Shown: piece after piece, positions 6,162 through 12,422 of the stretch
Layout: each line of letters opens with the position of its first letter
Position numbering within the stretch: position 1 is the stretch's first letter
From: an uncultured Actinomycetes bacterium
GTDB taxonomy: Bacteria; Actinomycetota; Actinomycetes; Nanopelagicales; Nanopelagicaceae
Assembly (NCBI GenBank): GCA_937864205.1
Contig: CALMJB010000142.1
Coordinates: forward strand, 1 to 12,422
DNA length: 12,422 nt
Reading direction: 5' to 3'
Position numbers and translations under genes: made by a program
The notes under the pieces: model-generated
Told to the model about the DNA's origin: nothing
The model's input: the letters and a program-made list of their open reading frames with translations, nothing else
Database searches by the model: none

Positions 6162-7118
6162 TTATAGATCCTTTACATCTGCTTGTTTTGCTCGCACCGC
6201 TTCCGCCGCCGCTTTTAGCGCGGATAATTCTGAATCAGTGAGTTTAGTTTCAACAATTTTATTTACGCCAGATCTGCCTATTTCTGCTTCGACTCCCAAA
6301 TAGACACCAGAAATTCCATATTGACCATCGACCCAAGCACAAACCGGCATAACGATTTTTGCATCTTCTATTACCGCTTTCGCCATTCGGGCTGCGGCCG
6401 CAGATGGTGCGTAATAAGCAGATCCGGTTTTTAGAAGTGCCACAATTTCAGCGCCGCCATTTCTAGTGCGAGTAACTAAATCCGATACCTGTGCCTCGGA
6501 GAGAACTTCAGTTAATGGTTTTCCATTCACAGTGCAACGACTTGGCACCGGCACCATCGTTTCGCCATGTGAACCTAAAGTAAGTGTTTTTACTGAACTG
6601 ATTGGAACATTGGCTAATTCAGCTACAAAATGTGTGAAGCGAGCGGTATCTAACATTCCGGCTTGACCCATAACTCGATTAGGTGGAAATTTAGTTGCAA
6701 GTTGCGCCAATGCAGTCATTTCATCAAGTGGATTTGAAACCACAATCACTACTGCTTTCGGTGAATGTTTTGCGATATTTTCCGCAACTTGTCTAACGAT
6801 TTTCGCATTGACATCAATTAAATCCATTCGACTCATGCCTGGCTTTCGTGGCAGGCCAGCGGTAATAATCACAACATCTGAGTTAGCGGTCTTCTCATAA
6901 CCACCACCATCAGCAGTAGTAGTTGCACCAATTACTTTTGTCTCAAAATTTTCTATTGATCTAGATTGATTAATATCTAGCGCAATTCCTTCAGGTTTTC
7001 CTTCAATAATGTCGGTCAAGACAACTGATTCAAATATGTCGTACTCAGCTAACCTTAAAACTGTAGTTGAACCATAAAAACCAGAACCAACAACTGTGAC
7101 TTTTCCGCGACGAGTCAT
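6162..7118 (-). CDS. mdh: Malate dehydrogenase (LDH-like type)
   Basis: Interconverts malate and oxaloacetate with NAD+ in the cytoplasm. The 318-residue length and the sequence fit the LDH-like malate dehydrogenase subgroup. The Rossmann motif is GSGFYG (11-16), with D36 ending strand 2 (VVLTDI), as expected for NAD+. The substrate loop is LPRKPGMSR (89-97); the arginine at 91, where lactate dehydrogenases have Gln, marks malate specificity. The catalytic pair is D157/H184 (in MLDTAR and LGSHGETMVP), with R160 also conserved. The gene follows the DUF3017 gene by 69 bp, the largest gap in the sucC-icd run, so an extra promoter there is possible, although I see no convincing pair. The ribosome-binding site is weak (AAAGAAAG). 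Confidence 0.93.
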   Translation of the reverse strand: MTRRGKVTVVGSGFYGSTTVLRLAEYDIFESVVLTDIIEGKPEGIALDINQSRSIENFETKVIGATTTADGGGYEKTANSDVVIITAGLPRKPGMSRMDLIDVNAKIVRQVAENIAKHSPKAVVIVVSNPLDEMTALAQLATKFPPNRVMGQAGMLDTARFTHFVAELANVPISSVKTLTLGSHGETMVPVPSRCTVNGKPLTEVLSEAQVSDLVTRTRNGGAEIVALLKTGSAYYAPSAAAARMAKAVIEDAKIVMPVCAWVDGQYGISGVYLGVEAEIGRSGVNKIVETKLTDSELSALKAAAEAVRAKQADVKDL

Positions 7119-7187
7119 TTAACAACTTTCTTTATTAAAAAATCTGATTGCAGTGGAACCTGTTAATTCTAGTTATTTTTTAAGGCG

Positions 7188-7442
7188 TTAGCGAGCGTGC
7201 GGCAAACTCAGCGCCAGAATGAAAAGTGAAATCGACAAGGTGAGTGGCACCACTAATTCGATTCTGCGGCTGGCAAATCCGGCAGTTTTTTTGGCTTGAT
7301 AACGCAGAGTTGCAAATATCGCAGTAGCAATCGAAAGAATTATCGAACCGGTACGCACAAAATTAAAAATTGCAAAAAGTATTCCAACTAAAGCTAGCCC
7401 AAGCCAAATCCATTTACTTTGGTTGAAATTAATATTCTTCAT
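7188..7442 (-). CDS. Small DUF3017-type membrane protein
   Basis: An 84-residue protein with three hydrophobic segments at about 11-29, 31-46 and 62-81. Basic residues lie between the second and third (RYQAKKTAGFASRRIE), giving a three-helix inner-membrane layout. Small size, this topology and the position between folD and mdh match the actinobacterial DUF3017 family, whose function is unknown. It starts 18 nt after the folD stop without a Shine-Dalgarno, so translation probably follows from folD. Nothing in the sequence points to catalysis. Confidence 0.75.
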   Translation of the reverse strand: MKNINFNQSKWIWLGLALVGILFAIFNFVRTGSIILSIATAIFATLRYQAKKTAGFASRRIELVVPLTLSISLFILALSLPHAR

Positions 7443-7460
7443 ATTGATTTTTCAATTTAG

Positions 7461-8297
7461 TTATTTTTGATCGTGTAAATCTAGAAGATTTTGCAACAAC
7501 ATGGCACGGGTCAATGGCCCGACTCCGCCTGGCACGGGTGCATAGAATTTAGATTTATTTACAACCTCAGAGTCACAATCTCCAGTTAAACCTTGATTTG
7601 TGCTGGTGATTCCGACATCAATAACCGTTGCGGCAGATTTTATCCATGCCGATTTTATGAAATTTGGTTTGCCAATAGCGCTTATAACTATTTCGCTCTG
7701 CGCGATTAAATCTGGCAAATTATTTGTAGCCGAATGCGCCAAGGTGACAATCGCATCATTTCCTTTTGAAGATAACAAAATAGAGAGTGGTCGGCCAACG
7801 GTTAAACCTCTGCCGATAATCAGTATCTTTTTGCCAGCGATTTCGATTCGATATTGGTTAAGTAAAAATAAGATCGCCCGAGCGGTGCATGGAATTACCC
7901 GTGGATTACCCATTGCCAATAACCCAAGATTTTCTGGAGTTAAGCCATCAACATCTTTATTTGGATTAATTGCGCCAAGGATCTCGCTAGTTTTTAAACT
8001 AGATGGCAGTGGTAACTGCACCAGGTAACCGGTGCAATTCAGATCGGAATTTAGTTTTTTTAGTTCCGCGTGCAAAGTATCCGCTGATATGTTTTCTGGT
8101 AATTCCACTTTGATTGACTTTATGCCAACTTTTGCACAATCTTTATGTTTTCCAGCTACATAAGAACTCGATGCCAAATCATTGCCAACTAGTACGGTCG
8201 CCAGAGCTAAATTTAATTTCTTAGTTGAAATTAATGAAGTTATTTCAGATAAAACTTTGCTGGCTAATGATTTGCCATCCAGGATTTGTGCGCTCAC
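7461..8297 (-). CDS. folD: Bifunctional methylenetetrahydrofolate dehydrogenase/cyclohydrolase
   Basis: Converts 5,10-methylene-THF through methenyl-THF to 10-formyl-THF, linking NADP(H) to the one-carbon supply for purines and formyl-Met-tRNA. The 278 residues are the normal length. The active-site segment SSYVAGKHK (44-52) supplies Y46 and K50. VQLPLP is at 93-98 and DVDGLTP, with the conserved Asp, at 115-121. The nucleotide-binding block is GRGLTVGRP (162-170), and VPGGVGPLTRAMLLQN lies near the C-terminus. The start is GTG at 8297, 9 nt after the stop of the DUF6350 gene, with only a weak ribosome-binding site. In many actinobacteria purN and purH precede folD at this place; they are absent here. 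Confidence 0.95.
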   Translation of the reverse strand: MSAQILDGKSLASKVLSEITSLISTKKLNLALATVLVGNDLASSSYVAGKHKDCAKVGIKSIKVELPENISADTLHAELKKLNSDLNCTGYLVQLPLPSSLKTSEILGAINPNKDVDGLTPENLGLLAMGNPRVIPCTARAILFLLNQYRIEIAGKKILIIGRGLTVGRPLSILLSSKGNDAIVTLAHSATNNLPDLIAQSEIVISAIGKPNFIKSAWIKSAATVIDVGITSTNQGLTGDCDSEVVNKSKFYAPVPGGVGPLTRAMLLQNLLDLHDQK

Positions 8298-8306
8298 ATT
8301 GCAATC

Positions 8307-9377
8307 TTAGTGAATCCGCTTTATTAGTTTTGGCGCCCCTACTCGCAATATCGTGATTAACAAGATTTCAGCGGTGATCACCGGCAAAACCTTCAATGGA
8401 TTACCGCCAAAATTATTCATAGTTTTTGTAAACAATGTGCCGTAAGTAGAAATACAAAATATGGCAAATAACAGGATTGAGACCACCACTGATCTAATAA
8501 TTTTCTGGTTTTGTATTTTTCGATAATCGGTTTGCTTTAGCAAAAGTTCTAAATTCAAAAGTACAAATAAAATTAGCAAAATATTTCCGGTTAATAACCA
8601 AACTATCGGTTTTGCAGGTAACCCAGCCAACAACGGAATTGCCGGAATTGCACTGACATCAACTTTTAGTGGTGAAACTATCGATACCCCACCGACCGAG
8701 AATCCAACGCCAAATAAATACGTTAAAGCATGGAAGAAAAGATTTGGAAGATAAAGCATCTGCAAAATCAGTAATAGCAATCCACCAATTATTCCCGGTT
8801 GAATCACTATAAAAAGATTTCGCAATGTTTGGAAGTTAACCGCTAAATTAATCGAGAATAAAATTCCGGCTATTCCGCAAATTACCGCAAACAACGCTAG
8901 CGGTACCTTAAAAAATTCTTTTTGCTCGATAGTAAATACACCGATAATCAATATCAAAATCAGAAAAACAAATGAGTATGTCCAAGAGATTTCAAAATTA
9001 GGCGACTTAGAAACTAATCCCAAAATTGAAAACAGCAATGTATAAGAAATAATGAAGTAAGTTTTTGCCATTTTGCTATTTCCAATTCGAGCGATGGCTC
9101 GATTTACCCCACTGCGAATTGCGAAAATTGGAAAAATCACGGCCCCTAGTGGTAAGTATGAAATCAAACCGACATTTTCGCCGATTTTGGTACTCGCGCG
9201 GGCTAAGTGCGCGCCAAACCAAAGCCAAATTGAGGCACGTAATGGATCATTTGTTGAACCGGTAGTTGCTCCCGCAGTTGCCCAAGCAAATAAAGATAAA
9301 AATGAGAGTGGAAATAAAATTAAAAAGATTGACCGAAATGCCTGTTGCAGTGATAAGAAAAATGCGCGGGCAATCAT
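8307..9377 (-). CDS. DUF6350 / PerM-like polytopic membrane protein
   Basis: A 356-residue membrane protein with roughly ten hydrophobic helices, near 15-37, 68-88, 107-122, 133-150, 157-178, 188-208, 214-235, 257-278, 294-312 and 328-346. The family signature is clear: YLPNLFFHALTYLFGVGFSV (209-228) followed by SPLKVDVSAIPAIPLLAGLP (235-254). This and the position directly after sucCD match DUF6350, which includes mycobacterial PerM (linked to cell division and persistence by genetic work in Mycobacterium). Its start overlaps the sucD stop as ATGA, indicating coupled translation. The biochemical role is unknown, and transfer of the PerM role to this organism is an inference. Confidence 0.82.
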   Translation of the reverse strand: MIARAFFLSLQQAFRSIFLILFPLSFLSLFAWATAGATTGSTNDPLRASIWLWFGAHLARASTKIGENVGLISYLPLGAVIFPIFAIRSGVNRAIARIGNSKMAKTYFIISYTLLFSILGLVSKSPNFEISWTYSFVFLILILIIGVFTIEQKEFFKVPLALFAVICGIAGILFSINLAVNFQTLRNLFIVIQPGIIGGLLLLILQMLYLPNLFFHALTYLFGVGFSVGGVSIVSPLKVDVSAIPAIPLLAGLPAKPIVWLLTGNILLILFVLLNLELLLKQTDYRKIQNQKIIRSVVVSILLFAIFCISTYGTLFTKTMNNFGGNPLKVLPVITAEILLITILRVGAPKLIKRIH

Positions 9378-10285
9378 CCCTTTGATTCTAGAATCTGGCG
9401 CATTAGTTTTGCAGTTTCACTTGGAGTTTTACCTACCTTCACCCCCACTGCTTCCAATGCTTTTTGTTTGGCGATTGCAGTTCCAGATGAGCCCGACACG
9501 ATTGCGCCGGCATGCCCCATGGTTTTTCCCTCTGGCGCGGTAAACCCAGCAACATAACCAACCACTGGCTTAGTGACATACTCTTTTATAAATTGCGCAG
9601 CTCGCTCTTCAGCATCACCACCGATTTCACCGATCATCACAATTGCTTTTGTATTTGGATCATCTTGAAAAGCTCGCAGGCAATCGATGTGAGTTGTGCC
9701 GATTATCGGATCACCACCAATTCCAACTGCAGTGGTAAATCCAAAATCTCTTAACTCGTACATCATTTGGTAAGTAAGTGTTCCAGATTTAGATACCAAG
9801 CCAATTACTCCAGCTTTTGTGATATCTGATGGAATTATTCCTAAATTAGTTTTACCTGGGCTGATAATTCCGGGGCAGTTTGGTCCGATGATTCGAATTT
9901 GATTCTTACTATTGTTATTTATTTTGTTCTTAGCTAATGCGTGCGCATAAAAACTAGCGGCATCATGTACTGGAATACCTTCGGTAATCACCACAATTAA
10001 TGGCATATTCGCATCAATTGCATCAATCACCGCTGCTTTTGCAAACTTTGGCGGTACAAAAACAACTGAAGCATTTGCGCCAGTTGCCGAAATTGCTTCG
10101 GCAACGGTGTTAAAGACCGGCAGAGTTTTACCATCCATATCCACACTTTGACCACCTTTTCCAGGCGTCACACCACCGACAACATTCGTGCCGGCTTTTA
10201 GCATTCGTTTAGTGTGCTTAGTTCCTTCCGAACCGGTCATACCTTGCACAATTACTTTGGTGGATTCGTCAACAAAAATTGTCAT
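9374..10285 (-). CDS. sucD: Succinyl-CoA synthetase (succinate-CoA ligase) alpha subunit
   Basis: The alpha subunit binds CoA and carries the histidine that is phosphorylated during conversion of succinyl-CoA to succinate with ATP/GTP formation. In its 303 residues the CoA-binding Rossmann part opens with VIVQGMTGSEGTKH (11-24) and GGVTPGKGG (37-45). GPNCPGIISPGKTNLGIIP (134-152) and SKSGTLTYQMMYELRDFGF (165-183) are conserved blocks. The phosphohistidine is H258 in MGHAGAI. A short Asn/Lys-rich stretch (KNKINNNSKNQ, 119-129) before the RIIGPNCPGI strand looks like a small surface insertion. The gene overlaps sucC by 4 bp (ATGA) and the DUF6350 gene by 4 bp. Confidence 0.96.
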   Translation of the reverse strand: MTIFVDESTKVIVQGMTGSEGTKHTKRMLKAGTNVVGGVTPGKGGQSVDMDGKTLPVFNTVAEAISATGANASVVFVPPKFAKAAVIDAIDANMPLIVVITEGIPVHDAASFYAHALAKNKINNNSKNQIRIIGPNCPGIISPGKTNLGIIPSDITKAGVIGLVSKSGTLTYQMMYELRDFGFTTAVGIGGDPIIGTTHIDCLRAFQDDPNTKAIVMIGEIGGDAEERAAQFIKEYVTKPVVGYVAGFTAPEGKTMGHAGAIVSGSSGTAIAKQKALEAVGVKVGKTPSETAKLMRQILESKG

Positions 10286-11445
10286 CGCTGCGCTGCCAAC
10301 TCTGCGGCTTTTGCAGCGGCTTCATCCATAGTCTCAACCTGTTTGATCAATGGATGATTTGCAGTTTGCAAAATTTTGCGACCTTCTAAAACATTATTTC
10401 CATCTAATCGAACAACTATTGGTTTGGTGGCTTTATCCGCCAAAATATTTAATGCTTGAACAATTCCATTAGCTACCGCATCGCAGGCGGTGATTCCACC
10501 AAAGACATTTACAAACACACTGCGCACCGATGGATCACTTAAAATAATTGATAATCCATTTGCCATAACTTCAGCGGAAGCACCGCCACCAATATCTAGA
10601 AAATTTGCAGGTTTAACCGAAAACTTTTCGCCGGCATATGCCACCACATCTAATGTGCTCATTACTAATCCGGCACCGTTACCAATGATTCCAACTTCGC
10701 CCTGCAATTTTACGTAATTTAAATCTTTTTCCTTTGCCAATTTTTCTAGTGGATCAGTGGCATCGTTATCAATTAGTTGGGCATGGTTTGGATGACGGAA
10801 ACTGGCGTTGTCATCAAGCGTGACTTTCCCATCTAGCGCGATTACCCGACCATCGCTGGTTTTAACAAGTGGATTGATTTCCATTAGCGTCGCATCTTCG
10901 GCAACAAATGCCTGCCAAAGCTGCCGCAAAACTTTTGCTACTTGGTCTGAAACATCATCTGGAAATCCACCGGCTTTGACAACCTGCGCACTGATTTCTG
11001 GAGTGATTCCAACATTTGGATCGATCGATACTTTGGCAAGCTTTTCTGGAGTTTTATGAGCCACTTCTTCAATATCCATACCGCCGGCAACTGATGCCAT
11101 CACTAAGAAATTTCGATTAGCCCGATCAAGCAAAATGGATAGATAAAACTCGCTCGCGATTGGCGCTGCCTGCGCAATCATTACCTTATTAACTTTATGA
11201 CCTTTAATATCCATACCTAAGATCGCGGCAGACTTTTCAAATGCATCTTGGGCATCATTGGCTACTTTTACGCCACCAGCTTTGCCACGGCCGCCAACTT
11301 TTACCTGCGCTTTAACCACAACTTTGCCACCGATTTTTTCTGCGGCAGATTTTGCTTCGGTTGCAGAAGTCGCTACTGCACCTGGTAAAACTGGAATTTG
11401 GTGAGATTCAAACAAATCTCGAGCTTGGTATTCAAATAGATCCAT
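10282..11445 (-). CDS. sucC: Succinyl-CoA synthetase (succinate-CoA ligase) beta subunit, ADP-forming type
   Basis: The nucleotide-binding beta subunit of the SucCD complex in the TCA cycle. The 387 residues are the typical length. It starts MDLFEYQARDLF, and an ATP-grasp domain covers about 1-225 with the glycine-rich loop KVGGRGKAGG (49-58). The Mg2+-binding residues lie in MEINPL (N191) and LDGKV (D205). The C-terminal ligase domain has GNGAGLVMSTLD (255-266), FLDIGGGAS (282-290) and NVFGGI (313-318). It is the first gene of a seven-gene run ending in icd. The ATG lies only about 12 nt after a good -10 box with no Shine-Dalgarno, so initiation is probably near-leaderless. Confidence 0.96.
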   Translation of the reverse strand: MDLFEYQARDLFESHQIPVLPGAVATSATEAKSAAEKIGGKVVVKAQVKVGGRGKAGGVKVANDAQDAFEKSAAILGMDIKGHKVNKVMIAQAAPIASEFYLSILLDRANRNFLVMASVAGGMDIEEVAHKTPEKLAKVSIDPNVGITPEISAQVVKAGGFPDDVSDQVAKVLRQLWQAFVAEDATLMEINPLVKTSDGRVIALDGKVTLDDNASFRHPNHAQLIDNDATDPLEKLAKEKDLNYVKLQGEVGIIGNGAGLVMSTLDVVAYAGEKFSVKPANFLDIGGGASAEVMANGLSIILSDPSVRSVFVNVFGGITACDAVANGIVQALNILADKATKPIVVRLDGNNVLEGRKILQTANHPLIKQVETMDEAAAKAAELAAQR

Positions 11446-11457
11446 GAGATGTTAGTC

Positions 11458-11486
11458 AGTCTATTTTTATTTTTTTACTAATTCAA
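11458..11486 (-). promoter_or_regulatory. Promoter of the sucC-icd run
   Basis: On the minus strand TTGAAT (11486-11481) and TAGACT (11463-11458) are separated by exactly 17 nt. The predicted start of transcription, near 11452-11450, leaves a leader of only about 5-7 nt before the sucC ATG. The -35 overlaps the last Leu and Asn codons of the pcrA/uvrD gene, and an A-rich spacer lies between the boxes. This is the best-matching promoter I see in the window. Confidence 0.6.
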
Positions 11487-12422
11487 TTTCTCAACCGGGG
11501 CGTATCGCAATAACAATCGCTTCTCGCCAGCCGAGCCAAAATCTATTGTCGCTTCGGCTCGATCACCCTCACCATTAACCGCGACTACAGTTCCAAGTCC
11601 AAAGGTGTCATGAGACACACGCTCACCTACTGACAATTGCATGGTTTGGCTTTTCGGTTTTGTTGTTTTTGTTCCCGCCGCAAAATTGCTGCGCATTTTG
11701 ATATTTGATTTTTCACTTCCGATTCCAGTTTTTGAATTTACTAATGATTGATTTGCAGATTGCCAATCAATTAGTTCTTCGGGAATCTCTTGTAAAAATC
11801 TTGATGCCGGATTGTAATTTGGGGCTCCCCAAACCGATCGATACTGAGATCTGGAAACATATAAGTTTCGTTGTGCTCTGGTTAATCCGACATAAGCCAA
11901 TCTGCGTTCCTCTTCTAGTTCATCTTTTTCACCTATTGAGCGGTTATGCGGAAAAACTCCTTCCTCCATTCCAGTTAGAAATACGGTGGGAAATTCCAAA
12001 CCTTTAGCGGTGTGCAGAGTCATCATCGTGACCACACCTCCGTGATCATCTCCCTCTGGAATTTCATCAGCATCTGCCACCAATGAAATTTGTTCAAGAA
12101 ATTCACCCAGTGTCGGAGTGATTCCTTCCGAGAATTGCATCGTTTCAAAATCAGTTGCCACCGAAACAAACTCTTGTAAGTTTTCTACCCGCACCTCATC
12201 TTGTGGATCTTTACTATTTGATAACTCTGATAACAATCCAGATTGTTCGAGCACCGCCGAAGTAATCACAGAAGGTCTGGCTTTCGCCTCATTTAAAGTT
12301 TGAAAACTCTTAATTAAGTTAACAAATTCAACGATTGCCGCAACTGATCGGGCGGGAAAATCTGGAATCTGTCTAACTTCGGTAAGCCCTTGCCACAGTG
12401 AAAGTTGATTTTCATTTCGCCA
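11478..12422 (-). CDS. pcrA: UvrD/PcrA-type superfamily 1 DNA helicase, C-terminal part (5' end outside the window)
   Basis: An ATP-dependent 3'-5' helicase acting in DNA repair and in removal of proteins from DNA. The frame stays open from the window edge to the stop at 11480-11478, giving 314 visible residues; the apparent start at 12269 is an internal GTG. The visible part begins in domain 2, with an FPARSVAAIVEF block. It then has helicase motif V as TLHTAKGLEFPTVFLTGMEE and motif VI as EERRLAYVGLTRAQ with its arginine. The C-terminal Tudor-like tail reads LSVGERVSHDTFGLGTVVAV, then an acidic/basic strand, and ends YAPVEKLN, as in PcrA. The N-terminal Walker motifs lie outside. PcrA and UvrD1 names are used interchangeably for this family. 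Confidence 0.92.
   Translation of the reverse strand, partial: WRNENQLSLWQGLTEVRQIPDFPARSVAAIVEFVNLIKSFQTLNEAKARPSVITSAVLEQSGLLSELSNSKDPQDEVRVENLQEFVSVATDFETMQFSEGITPTLGEFLEQISLVADADEIPEGDDHGGVVTMMTLHTAKGLEFPTVFLTGMEEGVFPHNRSIGEKDELEEERRLAYVGLTRAQRNLYVSRSQYRSVWGAPNYNPASRFLQEIPEELIDWQSANQSLVNSKTGIGSEKSNIKMRSNFAAGTKTTKPKSQTMQLSVGERVSHDTFGLGTVVAVNGEGDRAEATIDFGSAGEKRLLLRYAPVEKLN

Noticed and set aside
6392..6403. 12-bp perfect palindrome CTGCGGCCGCAG, GC-rich in an AT-rich genome
   Set aside because: It lies in mdh and encodes an alanine run in a conserved helix, so codon content explains it.
7600..8028. 142-codon plus-strand open frame opposite folD
   Set aside because: Antisense shadow of a highly conserved enzyme, with no initiation signal.
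9073..9543. 156-codon plus-strand open frame opposite the DUF6350 gene and sucD
   Set aside because: It is a mirror of two conserved genes, has no ribosome-binding site and its translation has no protein-like features.
1..12422. CRISPR array, transposon, tRNA/rRNA gene, phage or defence module
   Set aside because: No spaced direct repeats, transposase, terminal inverted repeats, cloverleaf or rRNA-like tracts were seen; nearly all sequence is covered by housekeeping genes.

Overview
The window looks like chromosomal DNA of a streamlined, AT-rich actinobacterium, most like the freshwater acI/Nanopelagicales group. Three things point there. The order pcrA - sucC - sucD - PerM-like (DUF6350) - folD - DUF3017 - mdh is an actinobacterial arrangement (compare the uvrD1-sucCD-perM region of Mycobacterium). 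The sugar-ABC ATPase is of the actinobacterial MsiK type. Coding density is very high, with 4-bp stop/start overlaps and few Shine-Dalgarno sequences. The taxon is an inference from content, not from a marker gene.

Layout. Positions 1-41 hold the first codons of a minus-strand gene, probably a secreted protein or lipoprotein, behind a 184-bp gap (42-225) that carries two sets of inverted repeats. Positions 226-3620 are a tightly overlapping minus-strand group, transcribed in the order CNNM/CorC-type membrane protein, trpS, BMP-family binding protein. A divergent intergenic region (3621-3802) with several dyads separates it from the only plus-strand gene, msiK (3803-4885). msiK runs convergently into icd and shares with it a hairpin terminator that overlaps the icd stop codon. 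Positions 4946-11445 are one long minus-strand cluster in the order sucC, sucD, DUF6350/PerM-like, folD, DUF3017, mdh, icd. A recognisable -35/-10 pair in front of sucC overlaps the 3' end of a helicase gene (pcrA/uvrD family) that runs off the right edge.

How the genes work together. sucCD, mdh and icd supply three TCA-cycle steps: succinyl-CoA to succinate, malate to oxaloacetate, and isocitrate to 2-oxoglutarate with NADPH. FolD adds one-carbon metabolism and further NADPH turnover. MsiK is an ATPase without permease or binding-protein partners nearby, as expected of a subunit shared by several sugar importers. The BMP protein is likewise separated from any permease.

I found no mobile element, CRISPR array, tRNA or rRNA, and no clearly undescribed system. 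The best leads are regulatory: the dyads and the leader hairpin upstream of msiK, the 10-bp inverted repeat upstream of the left-edge gene, and the missing purN/purH between the DUF6350 gene and folD.
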